From assembly GCA_030600405.1 (NCBI GenBank), contig JAUVMD010000079.1:1-6369 (forward strand): a stretch of 6,369 nt of DNA. The letters run 5' to 3'. Positions 1-4,818 of this stretch are shown here, piece after piece (position 1 is the first letter of the stretch; each line of letters starts with the position of its first letter). The DNA is from Nitrospirota bacterium. Lineage in GTDB: Bacteria > Nitrospinota > Nitrospinia > Nitrospinales > Nitrospinaceae. The translations under genes were made by a program, and so were the position numbers. A model generated the notes under the pieces. That model worked only from the letters and a program-made list of their open reading frames with translations. It was not told the origin of the DNA and did not search any database.

Positions 1-429
1 CAGCCGTTTGAATTCTTCTCTTTGGATTTCCACAAACTTGGCGGCATATTCCCGGCACAGTTTGCGGATTTCGCTTTTGCTGAAATCCTTTTTCTTCTTT
101 TTCAGCTCCTTGCCTACTTGGTGCTCGATCGGCAGACCATGGCAATCCCAACCCGGAACAAAAGCGGCATCGAATCCTTTCATACTTTGAATTTTGACGA
201 CAAAATCCTTAAGAATCTTGTTCAGGGCATGCCCCATATGGATATGACCGTTGGCATAAGGGGGGCCATCATGAAAAACGTACTTGGGTTTACTTTTCTT
301 CTCCTTGCGGATTTGGCCATAGAGGTCCTCCGTCTCCCATCGCTTCAAAACCTCCGGCTCCTTTTTGACAAGGTTAGCCTTCATCGGAAAGTCCGTCACC
401 GGTAAATTCAATGATTCTTTATAATCCAT
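1..429 (-). CDS. ileS: Isoleucyl-tRNA synthetase, N-terminal part (truncated by window edge)
   Basis: Isoleucine-tRNA ligase is a cytoplasmic class I synthetase that charges tRNA-Ile using ATP. The 143 codons visible are open to the left edge. The start is the ATG at 429-427, giving an N-terminus [20 protein letters not shown], which is typical of bacterial IleRS. Residues 52-67 hold the signature [16 protein letters not shown], whose last four residues (H64-M-G-H67) are the class I HIGH motif. This is followed by LNKILKDF and by [14 protein letters not shown] (92-105), which is strongly diagnostic of IleRS against ValRS or LeuRS. The editing domain, KMSKS loop and anticodon-binding region lie beyond the window. 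It is the third gene of the leftward block after the M50 protease and trpS. I see no Shine-Dalgarno sequence in the AT-rich 44 bp before it. The family is usually around 900-950 residues, so most of the gene is missing here. Confidence 0.95.
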   Translation of the reverse strand, partial: MDYKESLNLPVTDFPMKANLVKKEPEVLKRWETEDLYGQIRKEKKSKPKYVFHDGPPYANGHIHMGHALNKILKDFVVKIQSMKGFDAAFVPGWDCHGLPIEHQVGKELKKKKKDFSKSEIRKLCREYAAKFVEIQREEFKRL

Positions 430-473
430 ACATTTAAATATATTTTTATAATGTAGTTTATAATCTGATATTA

Positions 474-1460
474 TTAAAATTTTATGGCTTGTTTGGCGCG
501 GTCCAGGGTGGCCTTGGCCACCTTTTGAGCTTTGCGGGTGCCCTCTTCCAGGATTTCCTCCACCTCTCTCGGTTTGGCGGCTATTTCTCTCCGGCGTTCC
601 ATGTGGGGTCTCAACCCTTCGAGCATGGTATCCACCAGTTTCAATTTACAGTCGCCACACCCGAGGGCGGCGGTGCGGCAATCGCGGTCAATCTCCTTCT
701 GCATGTCCTCCGGCGAATAGAGCTTGTGAAACGGAAACAGATTGCAGACATCGGGGTCGCCGGGATCCGTCCGCAATCCCCGTGCCGGGTCGGTTAACAT
801 AGCCTTGACCTTTTTGGTGATATCCTTTTCGGTGTCGGATAGGTAAATGGCGTTGTTGTAGCTTTTGCTCATCTTTCGGCCATCGATTCCGTTGAGCTTG
901 GGGATTTCGGAAATCTTGGCCTGCGGTTCCTTGAACACCTTTTTTTTATAGAGCCCATTAAAACGCCGCACAATTTCCCGTGAAATTTCCAGATGCGGTG
1001 CCTGATCGATCCCAACCGGCACATAATCGGCATTATACAACACGATATCCGCTGTCTGCAGAACTGGATAGCCCAAAAACCCGTAAGAGCTCATGTCGAC
1101 GTTCTTCACCTCCACCTGCTTTTCCTTGTAAGTGGGGTTGCGCTCCAGCCAGGGAACGGGCACGACCATGGACAAAATCAGATGCAGTTCGGCATGTTCT
1201 GGAATCCGGGACTGGACGAACAGGGTGCTTTTTCCCGGGTCCAGTCCGGCGCTCAACCAGTCCACCGCCACCTCGAAGGTGTATTTTTTGATATGACTGG
1301 GGTCTTCGTACAAGGTGGTCAGCGAATGCCAGTCGGCCACAAAATAAAAGCATTCGAACTGCTCCTGCAACTCGATCCAGTTCTTCAGCGCTCCGTAATA
1401 GTTTCCCAAATGAAGCAGACCGGAAGGCTGCATTCCGCTCAAAATTCTCTTTTTGGCCAT
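474..1460 (-). CDS. trpS: Tryptophanyl-tRNA synthetase
   Basis: Tryptophan-tRNA ligase is a cytoplasmic class I synthetase, normally a homodimer, that makes Trp-tRNA. The 328 residues match the usual bacterial length (about 320-340). The N-terminus [20 protein letters not shown] carries the HIGH-equivalent H17-L-G-N20. [10 protein letters not shown] contains the KMSKS loop at residues 196-200. The middle, including [20 protein letters not shown] and [12 protein letters not shown], is characteristic of tryptophan and adenylate binding in TrpRS. Four cysteines in the C-terminal half (C239, C261, C268, C271; spacing x21, x6, x2) resemble the [4Fe-4S] ligand set known from Thermotoga maritima TrpRS (x22, x6, x2). 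The start is ATG at 1460-1458; the stop is TAA at 476-474. It begins 13 bp after the stop of the M50 protease gene, so cotranscription is likely. No strong Shine-Dalgarno sequence is visible upstream. Confidence 0.97.
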   Translation of the reverse strand: MAKKRILSGMQPSGLLHLGNYYGALKNWIELQEQFECFYFVADWHSLTTLYEDPSHIKKYTFEVAVDWLSAGLDPGKSTLFVQSRIPEHAELHLILSMVVPVPWLERNPTYKEKQVEVKNVDMSSYGFLGYPVLQTADIVLYNADYVPVGIDQAPHLEISREIVRRFNGLYKKKVFKEPQAKISEIPKLNGIDGRKMSKSYNNAIYLSDTEKDITKKVKAMLTDPARGLRTDPGDPDVCNLFPFHKLYSPEDMQKEIDRDCRTAALGCGDCKLKLVDTMLEGLRPHMERRREIAAKPREVEEILEEGTRKAQKVAKATLDRAKQAIKF

Positions 1461-1473
1461 GGTTTGGTATGGT

Positions 1474-2130
1474 TCAAAGAAGATGATTTATAGCTACAAC
1501 AACTGACGGGAAGGCTTCCTGGGTAAAAAACCTTAACATATAACCAATAGGGACACCGATAATACTACTTAAAATCCTCGTTTTGGCAAAATAATCTGTC
1601 AGAAATACCGCCAGTAAAATTATCCCAAAATATTTATCCAGCTGACTGAGCTTCAAGGCCACCTCTCGAGGCATTAATCCCTTCAATACACTTGCCCCGT
1701 CAAGAGGAAATACCGGAAGCATATTAAAAATTGCCAGCGCCACATTACAATAGACAGCTATACATAAAAAACCAAAAATATAAAACGTCACCGGCTCCAT
1801 CTGCTCCAACGGCCCCATAAACCTTAAAATAAACCCCGAAAATAATGCCAAAACCAAATTGGAAGCCGGGCCGGCCGCCGCGATAAACAGCATATCCCGG
1901 TGAGGGTCCTTTAAGTTTCTGGGGTCCACCGGAACCGGTTTGGCCCAGCCGAAATGCATAAAATAAAAGAAGAGCGTCCCGATCGGATCCAAATGCTTCA
2001 GAGGATTGAGGGTCAACCTTCCCTGATTTTTAGCGGTATCATCCCCAAGCATATAAGCTACTCTACCGTGCGAATATTCGTGCACGGTCAGTGAGACCAG
2101 AATTACAGCGATCAACAATAGCGACCCCAT
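1474..2130 (-). CDS. Site-2-type zinc metalloprotease, peptidase M50 family
   Basis: This is an integral membrane metalloprotease of the M50 (S2P-like) family, 218 residues, a size typical of the compact bacterial members lacking PDZ or CBS domains. The zinc-binding HEXXH motif is H17-E-Y-S-H21 in the first membrane segment. The second family motif, NMLPVFPLDGASVL, supplies the third zinc ligand D144 in the PLDG sequence. Between them lie LTLNPLKHLDPIGTL and AAAGPASNLVLAL, both standard in this subgroup. Hydrophobic segments are seen near residues 3-20, 80-104, 113-137, 158-176 and 183-203. Members cleave substrates within the membrane, but for this soluble-domain-free subgroup the physiological substrate is generally unknown. 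I chose ATG at 2130 because AAGGGA lies 8 bases upstream; an adjacent in-frame TTG at 2133 would add one residue. It is first in the leftward block, 13 bp before trpS, a neighbourhood I recall in related bacteria (from memory). Confidence 0.93.
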   Translation of the reverse strand: MGSLLLIAVILVSLTVHEYSHGRVAYMLGDDTAKNQGRLTLNPLKHLDPIGTLFFYFMHFGWAKPVPVDPRNLKDPHRDMLFIAAAGPASNLVLALFSGFILRFMGPLEQMEPVTFYIFGFLCIAVYCNVALAIFNMLPVFPLDGASVLKGLMPREVALKLSQLDKYFGIILLAVFLTDYFAKTRILSSIIGVPIGYMLRFFTQEAFPSVVVAINHLL

Positions 2131-2138
2131 CAAATAAA

Positions 2139-2144
2139 TCCCTT
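2139..2144 (-). promoter_or_regulatory. Ribosome-binding site of the M50 protease gene
   Basis: On the minus strand the sequence AAGGGA lies 8 bases before the ATG at 2130-2128. It is the only recognisable Shine-Dalgarno-like sequence close to that start. The spacing favours the ATG over the adjacent TTG at 2133-2131, for which the gap would be 5 bases. Confidence 0.5.
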
Positions 2145-2269
2145 ATCTATTGAAAAAACAATCAGGACCCACAAGGAGAGATGAGAAAGATGAATTCAAT
2201 TACCCATTGAAGCTTTCTTATTTCCTCTTTTAAAATTTTATCGTAATTTTATGTTTTTTCATAACGCAA

Positions 2270-2410
2270 TATCTCTGAACATATCAAGCGTCGTGCCCCT
2301 TAGCCAGGAAGCACGCCTGAACCTCTCTGCTTTGAGCGATCTGCAAGGTTTCAAAATCGCTCTACTCGCTCATTTACACATACCCCAAAGTCCACTCCGG
2401 CTAATATTTT
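2270..2410. ncRNA. Candidate structured RNA or repeated intergenic element
   Basis: Two stems are visible in this otherwise unexplained block. The first pairs CGTGC (2292-2296) with GCACG (2311-2315) and continues inside as CCT (2298-2300) with AGG (2306-2308). The second pairs GAGCGAT (2334-2340) perfectly with ATCGCTC (2356-2362), around a 15-base loop; a further CGCTC copy stands at 2367-2371. The block is clearly more GC-rich than its AT-rich flanks and holds stop codons or unlikely protein in all frames I read. On the plus strand a weak terminator-like hairpin follows at 2444-2464. It could be a small RNA, a dispersed palindromic repeat, or the remnant of an element. Strand and boundaries are uncertain, and I do not recognise a named RNA family. 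Confidence 0.3.
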
Positions 2411-2443
2411 TTCGTTACAATGGAGGAGTATGTTAATATAATC

Positions 2444-2464
2444 AAAGGGTTCTAATCCTTTTTT
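2444..2464 (+). terminator. Weak terminator-like hairpin
   Basis: AAAGGGT (2444-2450) pairs with ATCCTTT (2455-2461), including one G-T pair, around the four-base loop TCTA, and the right arm runs into a short T stretch ending at 2464. The stem is AT-rich and the T run short, so this is a marginal intrinsic terminator. On the plus strand it would end a transcript crossing the hairpin block upstream. No protein gene upstream on this strand needs it. Confidence 0.25.
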
Positions 2465-2539
2465 CAAGAAAACACCCTTTGCCGACGTTTTGACTGAATT
2501 AAGTCTGTCTATTGGGGCACTGAAATCCTTAGGGGTTCA

Positions 2540-2554
2540 GGATATTTCATATCC
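2540..2554. promoter_or_regulatory. Perfect inverted repeat, possible operator
   Basis: GGATAT (2540-2545) and ATATCC (2549-2554) form a perfect 6-bp inverted repeat around TTC. It lies about 40 bases before the start of the rightward gene pair, a position where a repressor or activator dimer could act. A 6-bp arm can occur by chance, and no regulator gene is in the window to link it to. Confidence 0.2.
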
Positions 2555-2593
2555 GGCAGTAGAGGTTCTCCTTTTTCCAGCGACTTTTCGACT

Positions 2594-3787
2594 ATGGAAA
2601 CCGCCAATCCAATCTTGGGAAACCCGCTATTATTAGCGGCAATACTTTTATTCCTGGCCATCCTTCCTCGTGCCCTTCGCCAAAAAGAGAAGACGGCGTT
2701 GGACAGGGCCAAAGAGCGGTTTGAAAAAGAAGAATTAGAAACTGCCGCTGATGAGGAATCCGATGAGAACGATACCAAGCACGGGAAACCCGTCCATCCT
2801 AAAGACCCTTCCGTAGCCTACCTCATGGAGGACCTGCCCACTCCCCGAGAGACCCATGAAGAAAATGAGGTTATCCCATTTCCCGCACAAGAAGAAGAAA
2901 TTGAAAAACAGGTAAAAATTGTCAAAGAAGGGGTGCCTATTTCTCATAACAAAGGAGAGGATCCTCCTCCGGCACCCAAGAAAAAAGTCAAATTGATTAA
3001 GCAGGAAATATCTATTCCGCCTGAGCCTCTAAAAGGAAAAAAGAGTAAACCCCTGACCAAAGAACAGAAACCCACATGGGACGAAGAGTCCGAGAGCAGT
3101 TGGGTCGAAGCCGAAATACCCGGATTAATCATCGATTCCCCTCTGGCGGCAGAGATATTTGAAAGTATCCCGGCCTTTAAAGCTTCCCCTAAGGCGAAAC
3201 ATCAATCAAAGCCCGAGAAATCCCACAAATCTCCCCAAAAAGAAAAACAGGGTAGGAAAGTAAAGAACATTGCCCCTAAGTCCGAAGAGAAAAAGGACTC
3301 CAAAAAACCAAAGAAACAGGTGCAAATAAAGCCGGATTCTCCGCAATTGGAGATAGAAATTTCGGAATCCAGACCAAAAGCAGTTGAAATTAAACCCCCA
3401 GTAGTTTCTCATAAGAAGATAGCCAAAAAAGGGGCTGGGAAGAAGAAAGCCAAACCGTTTCTTCTTAACCTCAAATACCTCGATCAGGAGGAATCAGAAG
3501 CGATAGATCCGGTTTCTCACGACAAATTACCCGCCGATATGGTGGACGTTGTGATTGCCAGGCTGAATGCTTTACAGGTCAATCTGGAAAATCAATTGGT
3601 GTCGTTACCCGGCGAATTGATACCGAGAGAAAACCCGATCAACGGAAATATACAAACCGATCGAATTCAGGATTCGCTTCCGGATTTGGAGGAAACGATT
3701 AATGAATCATCAGATAAAAAAGAAGTTTCCCTAGAAGAACTGAGTTCGTTTCTATTTACGGCCACTCAGAGAAAAAATAGAGAATGA
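2594..3787 (+). CDS. Unrecognised membrane-anchored protein with long charged Lys/Glu/Pro-rich tail
   Basis: I do not recognise this 397-residue protein. After METANPIL, residues of about 8-27 form a single hydrophobic helix (NPLLLAAILLFLAILP) followed by basic RALRQKEK, so the tail should be cytoplasmic by the positive-inside rule. The tail alternates charge blocks: acidic near 50-65 and 83-107, basic near 112-160, a less charged patch near 170-195 (VEAEIPGLIIDSPLAAEIFE), a strongly basic KKPKK-type stretch near 195-290, and a possibly folded part near 295-345 (MVDVVIARLNALQVNLENQL). The end is acidic, then VSLEELSSFLF. Most of it looks disordered. The first in-frame standard start is this ATG; no Shine-Dalgarno sequence is visible. 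Its TGA stop overlaps the ATG of the next gene as ATGA, implying translational coupling with the MinD-like ATPase and a shared job. A scaffold or landmark role is inference only. Codon choice is visibly A-rich because of the lysines. Confidence 0.85.
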   Translation: METANPILGNPLLLAAILLFLAILPRALRQKEKTALDRAKERFEKEELETAADEESDENDTKHGKPVHPKDPSVAYLMEDLPTPRETHEENEVIPFPAQEEEIEKQVKIVKEGVPISHNKGEDPPPAPKKKVKLIKQEISIPPEPLKGKKSKPLTKEQKPTWDEESESSWVEAEIPGLIIDSPLAAEIFESIPAFKASPKAKHQSKPEKSHKSPQKEKQGRKVKNIAPKSEEKKDSKKPKKQVQIKPDSPQLEIEISESRPKAVEIKPPVVSHKKIAKKGAGKKKAKPFLLNLKYLDQEESEAIDPVSHDKLPADMVDVVIARLNALQVNLENQLVSLPGELIPRENPINGNIQTDRIQDSLPDLEETINESSDKKEVSLEELSSFLFTATQRKNRE

Positions 3788-4770
3788 GTTTTAAAAACAA
3801 AATAATCACAGTAGGCGGAGGAAAAGGCGGTGTTGGTAAAAGCGTGGTCTGCGCCAATATGGCGGTCACCCTTGCCTTAACCGGCCAACGGGTTATTCTT
3901 ATAGATGCCGATTTCGGCGCTTCCAGCTTGCACGCTCTTTTGGGAATCAGCTCACCCAAGTACGGCTTCCGGGAATATTTTGATCATAGCGGCCTGGGTT
4001 CCAACGGAGAAGAAGTGTTGTTGCTCGATACGGGTATCCCCAACCTGAAATTTTTGAGTGGCGCCGGGGATATGCCGGGAAGTGCGGACATTAATACCAA
4101 AAACCAAAGCAAAGTTGTTTCCTATATCAGAAGTCTCGATGCGGATCATATTTTGTTGGACTTGGGTCCCGGCACCAATTTCCATATCATTGATTACTTC
4201 AACATCGGCGGAGAAAACGTCGTGGTATCTACTCCGGAGATGACTTCAATTATGAAGTCTTTCAGTTTCATCAAGGCCACCCTGTTTCGAAGAATCAGCC
4301 AGGAATTCAAAAGCAGCTCGGACCTTCAACATCTGATAGACTTTTCCAAAAGCCCGACCCTGGCGGAGGATTGTTTTGAAATTGGCTCCCTCCGCGAAAA
4401 AGTGGCGGAAATACACCCGCAAGAACTGGAACGGGTCAACGAGATTATCCGGGAATTCCAGCCGGGTTTGGTGATCAATCGAGTACGAAGGCAAAAAGAT
4501 ATTCTGATGGGCGATAACCTGCTGAAGTTGGCCAAAAAATACTTGGATGTCGACGTCAAATTTCTGGGCTATTTGATCGAAAGCGATGATGTTCGAGATT
4601 CGATCGATGAAATGAAACCTTTTTTAATCAAGGACCCCCAAAGCAAGCCATCGGAGAATATCCAACAAGTCATCGGTTCTCTGACCAATACGAATATTCA
4701 TCTGGTCAAAAAGGACGACAGCATTTATGTGTCCCAACAAATCAAACTTTCCTCCGGATGGGGCCAATAA
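3784..4770 (+). CDS. MinD/ParA-family ATPase, FlhG-like
   Basis: This is a 328-residue deviant Walker A ATPase of the MinD/ParA/FlhG (SIMIBI) class. These form ATP-dependent dimers on membranes or DNA and position cell structures. The deviant Walker A is K14-G-G-V-G-K-S20, with the signature lysine at 14; ILIDAD (38-43) is the A' motif and LLDLGPG (124-130) is Walker B. VVSTPEMTS (147-155) matches the MinD/FlhG switch region. A long helical stretch (about 169-228) then precedes the strand VINRV (230-234). The tail with KYLDVDVKFLGYLIESDDVRDS resembles FlhG-like proteins of deltaproteobacteria. The N-terminal DQAxxLR motif of true FlhG is absent, and no MinD-type amphipathic helix is evident at the C-terminus (IKLSSGWGQ). 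So flagellar FlhG, MinD or a pole/secretion positioning ATPase remain open. Its ATG overlaps the stop of the upstream membrane protein by 4 bases. Confidence 0.9.
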   Translation: MSFKNKIITVGGGKGGVGKSVVCANMAVTLALTGQRVILIDADFGASSLHALLGISSPKYGFREYFDHSGLGSNGEEVLLLDTGIPNLKFLSGAGDMPGSADINTKNQSKVVSYIRSLDADHILLDLGPGTNFHIIDYFNIGGENVVVSTPEMTSIMKSFSFIKATLFRRISQEFKSSSDLQHLIDFSKSPTLAEDCFEIGSLREKVAEIHPQELERVNEIIREFQPGLVINRVRRQKDILMGDNLLKLAKKYLDVDVKFLGYLIESDDVRDSIDEMKPFLIKDPQSKPSENIQQVIGSLTNTNIHLVKKDDSIYVSQQIKLSSGWGQ

Positions 4771-4785
4771 TACACTTTAATCAGT

Positions 4786-4805
4786 TAGAGGCTTTTTTAC
4801 CTCTA
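4786..4805. repeat. Perfect inverted repeat between ATPase and oxidoreductase genes
   Basis: TAGAGG (4786-4791) and CCTCTA (4800-4805) pair perfectly around the loop CTTTTTTA. It lies in the 48-bp gap after the ATPase stop. The T run is inside the loop, not after the stem, so it is not a standard rightward intrinsic terminator. It may be an RNA hairpin that tunes readthrough or processing between the two genes, or a chance palindrome. Confidence 0.3.
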
Positions 4806-4818
4806 CCCAAAAATTGAC

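Larger units (their letters stand above)
2131..2593. other. Divergent intergenic region, 463 bp, no convincing gene
   Basis: This gap separates the leftward protease-trpS-ileS block from the rightward membrane-protein/ATPase block, so promoters for both should lie here. It contains an AT-rich stretch (2211-2270), a hairpin-bearing block (about 2270-2410), a terminator-like hairpin (2444-2464) and a perfect inverted repeat (2540-2554). For the leftward genes the best sigma70-like pair I can find is weak: minus-strand TTGCGT (2269-2264) and TACGAT (2245-2240), 18 bases apart, with only partial consensus match. For the rightward genes, TTGACT at 2490-2495 has no credible -10 at the right distance. 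A 61-codon open frame at 2251-2436 has no ribosome-binding site and is not believed. Confidence 0.6.

Noticed and set aside
22..405. Plus-strand open frame of 127 codons over the ileS fragment
   Set aside because: It is antisense to an unmistakable IleRS N-terminus with HIGH motif; its protein shows no family features.
446..463. Two TTATAA copies in the trpS-ileS gap as a promoter for ileS
   Set aside because: The 44-bp gap is so AT-rich that such hexamers are expected by chance, and no matching -35 element is seen inside the trpS end.
993..1493. Plus-strand open frame of 166 codons over trpS
   Set aside because: It is antisense to a complete, motif-bearing TrpRS; frames opposite GC-rich codons often stay open by chance.
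2181..2210. Nine-residue peptide (MRKMNSITH) with AAGGAG just before it on the plus strand
   Set aside because: The AAGGAG is only two bases from the first ATG, the peptide has no attenuator-like run, and no gene follows closely on that strand.
2251..2436. 61-codon plus-strand open frame in the intergenic region
   Set aside because: There is no ribosome-binding site, no recognisable domain, and it covers the two hairpins; a noncoding element explains it better.
2490..2495. TTGACT as a -35 promoter element for the rightward operon
   Set aside because: No -10-like sequence is present 16-18 bases downstream; the region there reads GGGG-rich.
2881..3480. Possible tandem amino-acid repeat in the charged tail of the 397-residue protein
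   Set aside because: The Lys/Pro/Glu-rich segments share composition but no regular period or repeated unit at the DNA level that I could align.
4786..4805. Intrinsic terminator after the ATPase gene
   Set aside because: The T run lies in the loop, and the right arm is followed by CCCAAAA, not by T residues.
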